Below are positions 7,163 to 16,073 of a DNA stretch of 52,118 bases, piece after piece. A program made the translations under genes and the position numbers. Location of the stretch: contig CALCUD010000139.1 of assembly GCA_937906775.1 (NCBI GenBank), forward strand, positions 1-52,118, read 5' to 3'. Every line of letters starts with the position of its first letter. Position 1 is the first letter of the stretch. A model generated the notes under the pieces. It saw only the letters and a list, made by a program, of their open reading frames with translations. It was not told where the DNA came from and did not search any database. This stretch comes from an uncultured Clostridia bacterium (lineage in GTDB: Bacteria; Bacillota; Clostridia; Christensenellales; Aristaeellaceae).

Positions 7163-9331
7163 TCATTTCTTTTCATATTTTAACGGTCGGATGACCGCAG
7201 GACTTTCGTTTCCATTTTGGTAAAACAAAATCTTCCCGTCCCGGATCGCGAGTAATCCGGTGGACCCCTTCAATTCGCGCTTTTCAGACAGCAGGGTCAT
7301 GAGCCTGCCGGTAATCTCCGGACCGCCTCCCCGGGTCAGGCAATCCTTCCATACGGTGCAGTGACATTCACTCTCTGTGCAGTTGAAGGCTCGCGGGCTT
7401 TCCCGGAGTTTTCCCTTTCCGCAAAGGGGGCAGACCGCTCCTTCCAGAACCGTGCCGGATGAATGTACGCCTTTTCCCCCTGATCTCTTTTTTCCAGACT
7501 CCTCCGGAAATGAAATGACCTGCTGATTGTTTTTCGCGTAATCGACCAGAAATGAACTCATTCGCCGGATTCCATCCATAAACTGTCCTTCATCCTGTTT
7601 CCCGTCGGTGATCTCGCTTAAGGCAAGTTCCCACCGGCCCGTCAGTTCAGGACTTGCGATTTCCTTCGGCATGATGTCGATCAGGCAGACGCCCTTATCC
7701 GTCGCCTGAAGCGTCTTCCCTTTCCGGCCGGCATATCCGACATGAATCAAACGTTCAATAATGGCCGCCCGGGTTGCCGGTGTCCCGATTCCGCTTCCCT
7801 TCATCTGCCGGGCAAGTTCATCGTCATCCAGTTCCCTGCCGGCATTTTCCATAGCAGAAAGCAGGCTGGCATCCGTATGCGGACTCGGAGGTTTGGTCAT
7901 ATCCTCCTTGATCTGCGTATTCCGTACATTCCGGGTATCTCCCGGTTTCAGCGGAGGTAGCGCGACCGATTCCTCTTCCTCATCCTTTTTGGTCTTTCTG
8001 GTCTTCGGTGGATTCTCCAGAACGGGTATGTCGCGCCACCCGTTTTTCAGGATCACTTTCCCGTTTGTACGGAAATCAAATTTGCCGACTCGGGTGATCA
8101 CTTTTGTTGCTTCGTATTCACAGGCCGGAAAAAAGGCAGCCAGCATTCTTCGCGCGACAAGATCGTACAGTTGCCATTCATCTGTGCTGAAGCGTGATAT
8201 ATCCGGCCGTTTCGCCGTAGGTAAAATCGCGTGGTGATCCGTTACCTTCGTTTCATCGATTGTCCGCCTGCTCACGGGAAGTTTTCCGTCAGGCAATGCT
8301 CCCGGAACCAGTTTCTGATAGCTTTCCGGAAGCACCTTCATCGTTTGAACCACACGCGGAATCATGTCCGGAGGCAGATATCGGCTGTCCGTCCGCGGAT
8401 ATGTCAGCGCTTTATGTGTTTCGTACAGACTTTGAGCCAATTTTAACGTTTTATCGGCTGTAAAGCCTAACAGGCGGTTAGCATCCCGCTGCAGGCTGGT
8501 CAGATCATACAATTGGGGCGGTAGTTCCTTTTTCGATGTTGTTTCCGCAGAAATGACTTCACCAATCCTGTTTCGGATTTCCGCGGCGACCGTTTCAGCG
8601 GAGGCCTTATCCTGAAAATGCGTATCCGGGTTCATTTCCGTATTGAAATAAATACCCTTATAATCTCCGAAATCGGCGCTTAATGTTGCAAATCCTTCCG
8701 GTATAAAGTTTTCAATCTCTTTCCGGCGTTTTACAAGAATGGCAAGCGTCGGCGTCTGTACACGGCCAACGCTGAGAAGGGTATTGTATTTCAGCGTGAA
8801 TGCACGGCTGGCATTCATCCCGACCAACCAGTCCGCCCGGCTCCTGCAGCGTGCACTCGCATACAATCCGTCATATCGTATACCGGGCTGAATATTCCGG
8901 AATCCCTCAGAGATCGCTTCATCCGTCATGGAACTGATCCACAGACGGTCAAACGGCTTCCGGCATCCGGATTTTTCGTAGATATAGCGGAAGATCAGTT
9001 CTCCTTCGCGCCCTGCGTCCGTTGCGCATATCAGCGAGTCAGTTTCCGGGGCGTTGATCAGTTTTTTGACCTTTGAATACTGATCGCGAGTTGATCTGAT
9101 CACTTTCAGCGGAATGTCTTCAGGTAAAATCGGCAGTGTGGCAAAACTCCAGCGTTTATACCTCTCGTCCATTTCATCCGGTTCAACCAATGTGACAAGG
9201 TGCCCGACCGCCCATGTGACAATATACCGGTCGCCGATCAGACAGCCGTCTCCGCCCGTCCGGCATCCGAGTACTCTGGCGATATCGCGCCCAACGCTTG
9301 GTTTTTCCGCCAATACTACAATCTTTCCCAT
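7163..9331 (-). CDS. topB: DNA topoisomerase III
   Basis: 722 aa type IA topoisomerase. The Toprim domain opens with KIVVLAEKPSVGRDIA and carries ATDAGREGELIFRYIYE. The nucleophilic tyrosine is in TYPRTDSRYL at about residue 318. The C-terminus has a zinc-ribbon-like CPLCGKGKLRES followed by CTESECHC, as in Firmicutes TopB enzymes. It decatenates DNA and resolves single-stranded crossings. I chose the start at 9331 because GGAGGG lies 6 bases upstream; ten further in-frame residues upstream have no such support. It sits between tatD and pepF with short gaps. Nothing suggests a plasmid or conjugative origin. Confidence 0.97.
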   Translation of the reverse strand: MGKIVVLAEKPSVGRDIARVLGCRTGGDGCLIGDRYIVTWAVGHLVTLVEPDEMDERYKRWSFATLPILPEDIPLKVIRSTRDQYSKVKKLINAPETDSLICATDAGREGELIFRYIYEKSGCRKPFDRLWISSMTDEAISEGFRNIQPGIRYDGLYASARCRSRADWLVGMNASRAFTLKYNTLLSVGRVQTPTLAILVKRRKEIENFIPEGFATLSADFGDYKGIYFNTEMNPDTHFQDKASAETVAAEIRNRIGEVISAETTSKKELPPQLYDLTSLQRDANRLLGFTADKTLKLAQSLYETHKALTYPRTDSRYLPPDMIPRVVQTMKVLPESYQKLVPGALPDGKLPVSRRTIDETKVTDHHAILPTAKRPDISRFSTDEWQLYDLVARRMLAAFFPACEYEATKVITRVGKFDFRTNGKVILKNGWRDIPVLENPPKTRKTKKDEEEESVALPPLKPGDTRNVRNTQIKEDMTKPPSPHTDASLLSAMENAGRELDDDELARQMKGSGIGTPATRAAIIERLIHVGYAGRKGKTLQATDKGVCLIDIMPKEIASPELTGRWELALSEITDGKQDEGQFMDGIRRMSSFLVDYAKNNQQVISFPEESGKKRSGGKGVHSSGTVLEGAVCPLCGKGKLRESPRAFNCTESECHCTVWKDCLTRGGGPEITGRLMTLLSEKRELKGSTGLLAIRDGKILFYQNGNESPAVIRPLKYEKK

Positions 9332-9370
9332 TCTTTTCCCTCCGGCGGGAATATTATACACGAAACAGGA

Positions 9371-10174
9371 TCAAATGAAAACCGGAACCGGTACACCTTC
9401 TGATTCATCCACTCTGTAAAGTTCCATGGCGTTTTTCATCGTGTATGCGGCAACATCTTCTGTTGTTTCACCGCGTATTTCAGCAATTTTCTGTGCAATA
9501 TAAAGCACATTCGCCGGTTCGTTTCTTCGGCCGCGGACAGGTTCAGGAGCAAGATACGGACTGTCCGTTTCTATCAGTAATCTGTCTCTTGGAACAATTC
9601 TGGCAGTCTCCTGCAGCTTCGGAGCCTTTTTGAATGTGACAGGCCCTGCGAACGAGATCATATACCCCAGTTTCAGATATTCTCTGGCAATTTCCGCCGA
9701 TCCGGAAAAGCAGTGAATGATCCCGGGCGTCAGATGACTCTTCATGTCTTTCATCAGATTCAGCATATCCTGATGAGCGTCGCGGATATGAAATGCAACA
9801 GGTGCACCGATCTCCCAGGCCAGTTCCATCTGTATCCGACAGACTTCCATCTGCGTTTCCCGCGGACTCAGATCATAATAATAGTCCAGTCCGATCTCTC
9901 CGATGGCTTTCGCCTGTCCCGACAAAAACCATGCCCGGAGCTGATCCGGATCATTCTTCCGGAATTCCTTCGCCTCATGCGGGTGAATGCCGGCGACCGC
10001 AACGGCTCCCGGGTGATCAGCCGCAAATGCAACGGCATGTTCACTGGTCCTCATATCGGAACCGATCACAGCATATCGGGTCACTCCGTTTTGCAGCATC
10101 CGTTGCAATACTGCTTCCCGATCCTCATCGAATTTTTCTTCATCCACATGACAGTGGCTGTCAAACAACTCCAT
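9371..10174 (-). CDS. tatD: TatD family metal-dependent hydrolase
   Basis: 267 aa, the standard TatD length. The protein starts MELFDSHCHVDEEKF (metal ligands HxH). It continues with GEIGLDYYYDLSPRETQ, FHIRDAH, IIHCFSGSAEIA and LIETDSPYLAPEPVRGRRNEP, each a canonical block of the TIM-barrel DNase family. The enzyme is a 3'-5' exonuclease or deoxyribonuclease in the organisms studied. The ATG at 10174 has AAGGAG seven bases upstream; longer readings run into the rpmA terminator. It is the first gene after that terminator and heads tatD-topB-pepF. Confidence 0.95.
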   Translation of the reverse strand: MELFDSHCHVDEEKFDEDREAVLQRMLQNGVTRYAVIGSDMRTSEHAVAFAADHPGAVAVAGIHPHEAKEFRKNDPDQLRAWFLSGQAKAIGEIGLDYYYDLSPRETQMEVCRIQMELAWEIGAPVAFHIRDAHQDMLNLMKDMKSHLTPGIIHCFSGSAEIAREYLKLGYMISFAGPVTFKKAPKLQETARIVPRDRLLIETDSPYLAPEPVRGRRNEPANVLYIAQKIAEIRGETTEDVAAYTMKNAMELYRVDESEGVPVPVFI

Positions 10175-10197
10175 CTTTTTTCTCCTTGACCGAAAAG

Positions 10198-10230
10198 AAA
10201 AACAGGGCTGTTGTGAAAACAACAACCCTG
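10198..10230 (-). terminator. Intrinsic terminator of rplU-prp-rpmA
   Basis: A 12-bp stem with one wobble, CAGGGTTGTTGT / ACAACAGCCCTG on the minus strand with a TTTC loop (10203-10230), followed by TTTTTC. It lies 15 bases after the rpmA stop. I found no promoter between it and tatD, so tatD may depend partly on read-through. Confidence 0.88.
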
Positions 10231-10244
10231 CATTCTTCTGCAGA

Positions 10245-10544
10245 TTACTGAGCTTCGGCCGCGGTTTCCACGGGATAGACGGAAACCTGCTTCTTGTCTT
10301 TACCCAAACGTTCAAACCGTACAACGCCGGTGGTCTTGGCAAACAGGGTATCGTCCTTGCCGATTCCGACATTCAGGCCGGGATGAATGTGGGTACCACG
10401 CTGGCGAACAAGAATATTGCCGGCCAGAGCCATCTGTCCGTCGGCGCGCTTCGGTCCGAGGCGCTTGGATTCGCTGTCACGGCCGTTACGGGTTGAACCC
10501 ATACCTTTTTTATGAGCGAATTGCTGAAGATTAAGCTTCATCAT
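10245..10544 (-). CDS. rpmA: 50S ribosomal protein L27, with cleavable N-terminal extension
   Basis: 99 aa. After the leader MMKLNLQQF comes AHKKGMGSTRNGRDSESKR, the universal mature L27 N-terminus, then GGNI-like ALAGNILVRQRGT and the C-terminal VSVYP. In Firmicutes the leader ending in F is removed by Prp, and here prp lies directly upstream. GGAGG lies 8 bases before the ATG at 10544. An ATG at 10550 forms an ATGA overlap with the prp stop but is only 2 bases from GGAGG, and another at 10541 is also possible. L27 sits by the peptidyl-transferase centre of the ribosome. Confidence 0.97.
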   Translation of the reverse strand: MMKLNLQQFAHKKGMGSTRNGRDSESKRLGPKRADGQMALAGNILVRQRGTHIHPGLNVGIGKDDTLFAKTTGVVRFERLGKDKKQVSVYPVETAAEAQ

Positions 10545-10546
10545 GG

Positions 10547-10882
10547 TCATTTCCTCCGTTCTTTGATGGAAAGATGTAAGTTTTGTGGATAATTGTCCTG
10601 GATATCGGTCAGTCCCTGTTTCAATGCCCCCATCAGAATCTGGGCTTCCCTGTCTTCTTTTGCGGCCAGCATCGGAAGATCAAAGGCGAGGATTCCCGGA
10701 CCGTTTTCCTTCATAAGGACCTGAACGCCGCATACGCTTTCAAGCGCATTGACGCAGGTGCATCCGAGTACGGAAACGGCGGCGCATACGATATCGCTGC
10801 CTTCCTCGGCATAGTCACTGTGGCCCGATGCGGAATATCCGGTCAACCGGTTTCCGTCCCGATACAGGACTGCGGAAATCAT
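10547..10882 (-). CDS. prp: Ribosomal-processing cysteine protease Prp
   Basis: 111 aa. It shows the catalytic histidine in SASGHSDYAEEGSD and the catalytic cysteine in IVCAAVSVLGCTCVNAL, the Prp signature. Prp removes the N-terminal leader of L27 and is found in species whose L27 is extended. Its ATG overlaps the rplU stop (TAATG), so translation is probably coupled. It lies between rplU and rpmA as in most Firmicutes, which supports the assignment strongly. Confidence 0.95.
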   Translation of the reverse strand: MISAVLYRDGNRLTGYSASGHSDYAEEGSDIVCAAVSVLGCTCVNALESVCGVQVLMKENGPGILAFDLPMLAAKEDREAQILMGALKQGLTDIQDNYPQNLHLSIKERRK

Positions 10883-11190
10883 TAAGCGTTGATAGCAGTG
10901 ATCTCAACCTTGGTATAGGGCTGACGGTGACCGCTGCGCTTGCTGGAGTCCTTCTTGCTCTTGTACTTGTAGATCTTGATCTTTTCACCCTTGACCTGCG
11001 CCAGAACCTTACCCTCGACCTTGGCACCGGCCAGAACGGGATTCCCGACCTTCACTTCGCCTTCGCCGCCGATCATCAGCACGTCGAAGGTAATCGCGGA
11101 GTCAGCTTCCTGATTGACTTTGTCGATGTAAATCACATCACCCTGGGAAACACGGTATTGCCGGCCACCTGCTGCGATAATGGCATACAT
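10882..11190 (-). CDS. rplU: 50S ribosomal protein L21
   Basis: 102 aa, the usual length. The protein opens MYAIIAAGGRQYRVSQGDVI and ends with KKDSSKRSGHRQPYTKVEI, the conserved L21 tail. AGGAGG lies 9 bases before the ATG at 11190. It is the first gene of rplU-prp-rpmA. The obg gene that often follows rpmA is not here but at 45094. The 5' leader can fold as a ribosomal-protein leader. Confidence 0.98.
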   Translation of the reverse strand: MYAIIAAGGRQYRVSQGDVIYIDKVNQEADSAITFDVLMIGGEGEVKVGNPVLAGAKVEGKVLAQVKGEKIKIYKYKSKKDSSKRSGHRQPYTKVEITAINA

Positions 11191-11194
11191 TGGA

Positions 11195-11265
11195 CAGCAC
11201 CTCCTAATACATACTCGCCGGGACCAGAGGTTGCGCAAAACGCATTTAAACAGACCTCTCCCGAG
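11195..11265 (-). promoter_or_regulatory. Structured 5' leader of rplU, candidate L21 leader
   Basis: On the minus strand the leader folds into nested stems: CTCG and GGGA pair with TCCC and CGAG, inside which AGAGGT pairs with ACCTCT, and at the tip TGCG pairs with CGCA. The L21 leader is a known autoregulatory RNA of Firmicutes, and position and layout fit. I could not compare it with the Rfam model, so the family name is tentative. Confidence 0.5.
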
Positions 11266-11279
11266 CGGCTTACCGAAAT

Positions 11280-11308
11280 AAAATATCACAAACCCTGTTT
11301 CGTGTCAA
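11280..11308 (-). promoter_or_regulatory. Promoter of rplU-prp-rpmA
   Basis: On the minus strand a perfect TTGACA (11303-11308), a 17-bp spacer and TATTTT (11280-11285). It predicts a leader of about 85 nt before rplU. Confidence 0.7.
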
Positions 11309-11379
11309 GTATGATTCCTCTTCAAAAATCATATATTGGCAGCGAAGGAGGATCTTCCGTCCATACGAACGGTGTTCGG

Positions 11380-13533
11380 TTATTTCACCTCATAGATTCC
11401 AACCTGTTCGCTTGTTCCGATTCCGAGGATCTCGTTCAGCTTTCTGGCTTTGTCGCTCCGTTCGACCTGATTTTTAACAGCATTCAACTGTTGTCCCATA
11501 AATACCACGATCGCCGTTTCGCCGCCGTCCAGATTGCAGGCCTCTGTACACCCGGCTGCCTTCATCAGCAAAGCAAGCTGAGTCTTGGTCACGCCCTCGC
11601 TCCTCGTTCCAAGCCGTCCTTCGGCGGTAATATCGATATAGTGACCCTTTTCGACCATTCCCAATCCGTGCCTGGGATCTTTGGTCCTGTATCCGACGAC
11701 TGTATCGTTCAGGACCCAATCCCGCAGGTCACCTTCCCGGACAAGATACGGACCGAAGCTGTAAACCAGCAAAGCGCCGTCATCCACATAATCCTGAGCA
11801 GACATCTCGCAGCTGTGATGAACTTTTGCTGTTCCGTCCTGATAGAACGCCAGCGTATCCAGATTCGGGAAAAAATCGGTTTCTTCATTATAATGACTGT
11901 CGTAATACACTTCCCCGTTCCGGACCTCAATTCCTTTGGGATGCCCGTTTTTACCGTTGACACGGTAGGTATAATAATCGGTATTGACCGCAAAAACAGC
12001 TTTGTATTGCTTCGCGGTATCAGCCGCGTCAGCGGTCTTTTTCTTGCTGACGGGGTCCACTTCCAGACAGCGGGGCAGCTCGCCGGCCTCTGTATCGCAC
12101 CAGATCTCACTTTCAAACCAGGTCAGCGGAAGCGATCCGTCATATTTCCGGGTAATAACGATCTTCAAGGTCGGACTGATATAAACCCAGTGGCCCTGTT
12201 CAGAGTCAGAATGGATGAATTCACCGGAGTCGAGATAACCGTTTTCATTCAATTCCGGAAGGATCCCGTCCGGAAGCGGGTTCAAGGCCCGGATTGACGA
12301 CGGTTGTACAGTCAGATCCGCTTGATCGATATGCTGAAGGAACCCGCCCTCGGGATCGTCATCATCGCCCACCAGACTGCTGTAAAGGCCGAAGGTGTTA
12401 TTCGCGTATTTCGTGCCTGTTCCGGTAACGCTCAGCGTGCTTTTGACGTCCACCAGCGTCTTGTAGTATAAGAACGCGTACATAGCCAGGTTCATCCCGG
12501 TCTGACCGTTCAGTTTTTCCATAGGCGTATTCCAGTCAAAAACGATCTGTTTTTTTTCGTACAAATGGAGATACAGCTTTTTAGGCTGCCATGTCCCGTA
12601 TTTCTCCGCGGATTCCGGATATACTCCCGCGTCCGCAGCAGTATCAAAACATTTCTGGCAGGCATCTGCCAGCATCATCCGTTGCCCGTTGGATCCTTCT
12701 CCCTCAATATCCGGCGCCACGATCACCTGCGGCTTGCACCGCCGGATCACCTCCGTTACCCAGGAACGGACCTTCTCCTCCCCGTTTTTCTTGTCCACGC
12801 CCCGGTAAGCGCCGCTGATATTATTGCTCTTCCTATCCTGAAAAGTCCCAAGAACTGGATAATTCCGATATCCCATACTCCACAGGCTATTCAGGAGTTC
12901 GCTGCGTTTTGTTGTATTGACGGTAGTCAGACTGGCAACGGTCACAGTCCGTTCTTTTTCAACCGCATACAGGGGGATGGCGCCGCCCAGATACAAAACT
13001 TCCTCGTCCGGATGCGCGATAAAAAACAGGATGTCGCTCTGTTCGGGTGTTTTTTCCCACTGCTGCACCCAAGCCGGGACGGCGCCCTCGGAAAACGCGT
13101 ATACCTCGTTGAAACCCATCACCGTTTTCCCTTCATCCGCAGCCCGGACCCGGATCTCTTTTGCTCCGTTCAGGGAAAAAAACACATGGTAGATCTCCGG
13201 ATCGCCATCCGCGATCTTCTCGCCGTCCGCAAAAACTTCATAGCTTTCCGGCATGCTGCGGAAGCAGAGATAAATCCCGTAAACAGGGTCTTTGGAGGTA
13301 ATGACAAGCTCCGGATTCTTTATTTTTTTACTTTCGTAATATGTTGTGAATTTTTTGTCTGTCAGACTTTTGCTTGACTTTTTGCTGAGTTTGACCGTGC
13401 AGTCCCCGATTATCTCCCGTGCATCTGTTTCAGGTGATTGCTCCGCAAAAACCGTACATACCGCGGCAATCGTCATCAGCAGAACCAGGAGAAGGACCGA
13501 ATACCTCAGTTTTTTTTGATCCATCATATCCAT
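11380..13533 (-). CDS. Secreted PIG-L-like domain fused to a phosphodiester glycosidase (NAGPA/DUF2233) domain
   Basis: 717 aa. A hydrophobic signal segment (YSVLLLVLLMTIAAVCTVFA) ending AVCTVFAEQ is followed by a beta-rich domain of about 120 residues resembling a carbohydrate-binding discoidin fold. A PIG-L/LmbE-type domain (DILFFIAHPDEEVLYLGGA) comes next. The C-terminal third has SFGPYLVREGD and CNLDGGETAIVVFMG, the signature of the phosphodiester glycosidase family that cleaves GlcNAc-1-phosphodiesters. In the PIG-L domain the second aspartate of HPDD is glutamate, and the usual GHxxH is NGQR, so deacetylase activity is doubtful. The start at 13533 has AAGG six bases upstream. It follows its paralogue by 21 bases and shares its N-terminal layout. 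Confidence 0.87.
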   Translation of the reverse strand: MDMMDQKKLRYSVLLLVLLMTIAAVCTVFAEQSPETDAREIIGDCTVKLSKKSSKSLTDKKFTTYYESKKIKNPELVITSKDPVYGIYLCFRSMPESYEVFADGEKIADGDPEIYHVFFSLNGAKEIRVRAADEGKTVMGFNEVYAFSEGAVPAWVQQWEKTPEQSDILFFIAHPDEEVLYLGGAIPLYAVEKERTVTVASLTTVNTTKRSELLNSLWSMGYRNYPVLGTFQDRKSNNISGAYRGVDKKNGEEKVRSWVTEVIRRCKPQVIVAPDIEGEGSNGQRMMLADACQKCFDTAADAGVYPESAEKYGTWQPKKLYLHLYEKKQIVFDWNTPMEKLNGQTGMNLAMYAFLYYKTLVDVKSTLSVTGTGTKYANNTFGLYSSLVGDDDDPEGGFLQHIDQADLTVQPSSIRALNPLPDGILPELNENGYLDSGEFIHSDSEQGHWVYISPTLKIVITRKYDGSLPLTWFESEIWCDTEAGELPRCLEVDPVSKKKTADAADTAKQYKAVFAVNTDYYTYRVNGKNGHPKGIEVRNGEVYYDSHYNEETDFFPNLDTLAFYQDGTAKVHHSCEMSAQDYVDDGALLVYSFGPYLVREGDLRDWVLNDTVVGYRTKDPRHGLGMVEKGHYIDITAEGRLGTRSEGVTKTQLALLMKAAGCTEACNLDGGETAIVVFMGQQLNAVKNQVERSDKARKLNEILGIGTSEQVGIYEVK

Positions 13534-13554
13534 TTTCATCCTTCAGTCATTCCT

Positions 13555-14799
13555 TTACTCCGGTATGTTTTCCAGAAAATCTGTATGGAGTGAATCCTCT
13601 CCTACTATACTTGCATACAGACCGAATTTGGTATTGTCATATCCGTCCGGCCCGCCGAATAAGGCCACGCTGAGGCGATGATTTTTGCCGTGAATCTTTG
13701 CTTCAGCTCCGATCTGTGTTTTATGCAGGGCATATGCCGCTTCCGCCAGTTCCTTTCCCGTCTTTCCATCCATGCTTTTCAACGGGATATCCCAGTCGAA
13801 CCGTGTCTGCTGCTCAGTGTCTCCGTACAGATGAATGTAAAGTTTCTTTACCTGCCACAAACCGTACGTCTCTGCTGTTTCCGGATCCTGTACCGCGTCT
13901 CCGGAGCGATCGAAACACGCCGTTGCGGCGTCCGCGACCATCTTATGCTGGCCGTGCCCGTATTCGCCGTTCAGATCATGGGTCACAACGACCTCCGGTC
14001 TGTATCTGCGGAACAGTTCCGTGATCCAGGCGTATACCCTGCGTTTTCCTTCATTCAGATTACCGGTTACATTTTTATAGGCTTTTTTCGCGTCTGAAGC
14101 GTACGCGTCCCGGAAGCCTCCGAAAACCGGATAATTTCTCACGCCCATAGTCCACAACCCGTTCAGCGCTTCGCTTCTGCGGGTTGTATTGCTCCAGGAT
14201 AAATAAGCCACCGCCACGCTTTTCCCCTGTTCAACGGCATAAGTGGGAATAGCGCCCCCCAGGAAGATCAGTTCATCATCCGGATGAGCCACCAGGAACA
14301 GGATGTCGGCCTTCTCTACTGTCGGTTCCCAACGCTGAACCCAATCGGGAACCTCGCCCTCGCCAAACACGAAGATCTCATTGAAGCCGATCTTGCGGGT
14401 CTTCTCCTCTGTACAGAAGATCCTGACAGTATGTACACCGTCCAGTTCATAATACATATGGTGAAATCGGGTATCCCCCTGGAACACCGTTCGCCAACTG
14501 TCTCCGCTTCCGATCTGGATCTCATAACTTTCCGGCATTTCGCGAAAACAAAGATACAGTCCGTAGACAGGAGTATCGCTTGTCACGGTGACCCAGGGAT
14601 TTTTGACCTTATTGCTTTCCCAGTAGGATGTATACTTACCGTCCGTCATTTGTGCAGGCTTCCGGGGCGAGGAACAGGTTTTGATCTTACATACTGCCGT
14701 TATGTCCTCGGCATATTCCGTCTCCTCCGCCGCAGCCATTCCGGCAACCAGAAAGAACAGAAGCGCCGCTGTTGCGAGAACAAGTAATTTTCTGAACAT
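13555..14799 (-). CDS. Secreted PIG-L family deacetylase
   Basis: 414 aa. It has a signal peptide (LLVLATAALLFFLVAGMAAAEE, AxA-type cleavage), then a domain of about 110 residues nearly parallel to the one in the downstream paralogue (SYWESNKVKNPWVTVTSDTPVYGLYLCFREMPESYE reads as the same module). The PIG-L domain keeps its residues: AHPDDELIFLGGA supplies the first histidine and the two aspartates, and HDLNGEYGHGQHKM supplies the distal histidines. PIG-L enzymes are zinc deacetylases of N-acetyl sugars. It is probably exported and acts on an extracellular N-acetylglucosamine compound. It follows deoB in the same direction. Confidence 0.9.
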   Translation of the reverse strand: MFRKLLVLATAALLFFLVAGMAAAEETEYAEDITAVCKIKTCSSPRKPAQMTDGKYTSYWESNKVKNPWVTVTSDTPVYGLYLCFREMPESYEIQIGSGDSWRTVFQGDTRFHHMYYELDGVHTVRIFCTEEKTRKIGFNEIFVFGEGEVPDWVQRWEPTVEKADILFLVAHPDDELIFLGGAIPTYAVEQGKSVAVAYLSWSNTTRRSEALNGLWTMGVRNYPVFGGFRDAYASDAKKAYKNVTGNLNEGKRRVYAWITELFRRYRPEVVVTHDLNGEYGHGQHKMVADAATACFDRSGDAVQDPETAETYGLWQVKKLYIHLYGDTEQQTRFDWDIPLKSMDGKTGKELAEAAYALHKTQIGAEAKIHGKNHRLSVALFGGPDGYDNTKFGLYASIVGEDSLHTDFLENIPE

Positions 14800-14912
14800 A
14801 ATTCCCTCTTGTTACTTTCCTGTGTTATGGGCTGATCATCATTGCCGGTACTTTCACCGTCCGGATTTCGCTTTTCGCATCCGTGTTCTGCCTGATATAT
14901 CAGAGTACATCC

Positions 14913-16073
14913 TTATCGAAGCAAATCGGCAAAAGAATTCGCATTGAAACGGTCCGGAAGTCCAAGCCATTCTGCGCAGGTAGCCGCTATATCGGCATAG
15001 GTCGTTCGTGTTCCGATATCAACAGCGCGGTTCATTCCGGGTGTAAACGCCATGATCGGGATATACTCCCGGGTGTGGTCCGTACTGATATCACAGGGAT
15101 CGCATCCGTGATCTGCAGTGACAATCATCAGATCGCCCATTTTCAGTCTCGCAGTCATTTCCGGCAATCGGCGGTCAAATTCTTCCAGCGCTTTTGCAAA
15201 TCCGGGCGCATCATTCCGGTGACCGTATACGCTGTCCGTATCCACAAGATTGGTAAAGCAAAGGCCGTCAAAATCCTGCTCCAAAAAGCGGATCAAAGAA
15301 TTCATGCATGCCGGATTCCCCGCGGCATGATCGCTCTCCGTCAATCCTTTTCCTGCAAAGATATCCTCGATTTTTCCAACGCCGACAGAAGCCATCCCGG
15401 CCTCCTTTACCGCGTCCGGAAGCGTTCTGCCGCAGGGAGGCATACTGAAGTCTCTTCTTTTTCCGGTGCGGACAAACGCGCCGGGTTCTCCGATAAACGG
15501 TCTGGCGATCACACGGCCGACGCCCAGTTCGCCCTGCAGCATTTCGCGTGCTGTCCGGCAGAAGGCGTACAGCTGATCGACCGGAAAAACATCCTCATGA
15601 CATGCAATCTGAAATACACTGTCGCCGCTGGTATAGACAATAGGCGTTTTATCCTTTATATGTCTCGCGCCGAGTTCCTCCAGAATGACTGTCCCGCTGG
15701 CAGGTTTGTTGCCAATACACCGATATCCGATCGCGGCTTCGTAGCGATCCATGAACTCCCTGGGGAATCCTTCCGGAAATGTCGGGAACGCTCGTTCCAC
15801 GCGTACGCCGGCAATCTCCCAGTGTCCGGAAGTCGTATCTTTCCCTTTGCTCTTCTCCGCTGCCCGTCCGTACGCGCCTTCGACCCTGCCGGACCATACG
15901 TATCCGGAACCTGGAATCCTTCCGAGTCCCATAGCGGCCATGTTCGGCAGATCCGGATGGCACGAGGCAATCACATGCCCCAGCGTGTTAGCCCCCACAT
16001 CGTCATATTCTGCCGCGTCCGGTAACTCTCCAATACCCGCAGCGTCCAGTACAGTCAGAAATACACGGCTCAT
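14913..16073 (-). CDS. deoB: Phosphopentomutase
   Basis: 386 aa, the family length. The metal site starts MSRVFLTVLDAAGIGELPDA, followed by GANTLGHV, the phospho-acceptor region KGKDTTSGHWE (threonine near residue 85), and near the end VTADHGCDP and STDHTREYIPIM, all diagnostic. The cytoplasmic enzyme interconverts ribose- or deoxyribose-1- and 5-phosphate in nucleoside salvage. GAGGAGG precedes the ATG by 7 bases and lies inside rimI, whose stop overlaps the start (ATGA). Confidence 0.97.
   Translation of the reverse strand: MSRVFLTVLDAAGIGELPDAAEYDDVGANTLGHVIASCHPDLPNMAAMGLGRIPGSGYVWSGRVEGAYGRAAEKSKGKDTTSGHWEIAGVRVERAFPTFPEGFPREFMDRYEAAIGYRCIGNKPASGTVILEELGARHIKDKTPIVYTSGDSVFQIACHEDVFPVDQLYAFCRTAREMLQGELGVGRVIARPFIGEPGAFVRTGKRRDFSMPPCGRTLPDAVKEAGMASVGVGKIEDIFAGKGLTESDHAAGNPACMNSLIRFLEQDFDGLCFTNLVDTDSVYGHRNDAPGFAKALEEFDRRLPEMTARLKMGDLMIVTADHGCDPCDISTDHTREYIPIMAFTPGMNRAVDIGTRTTYADIAATCAEWLGLPDRFNANSFADLLR

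Noticed and set aside
7163..9331. Topoisomerase III as a sign of an integrated plasmid or conjugative element
   Set aside because: Neighbours are housekeeping genes in a tight operon with no relaxase, integrase or repeat borders; TopB is commonly chromosomal in Clostridia.
10828..12297. A 489-codon plus-strand open frame
   Set aside because: It runs antisense through rplU, its promoter and the phosphodiester glycosidase gene; all of these have clear support, and this frame has no recognisable domain.
14800..14912. Searched for a promoter or terminator between deoB and the PIG-L genes
   Set aside because: Only a short AT palindrome (CTGATATATCAG) without a T-run was found; no -35/-10 pair at acceptable spacing.
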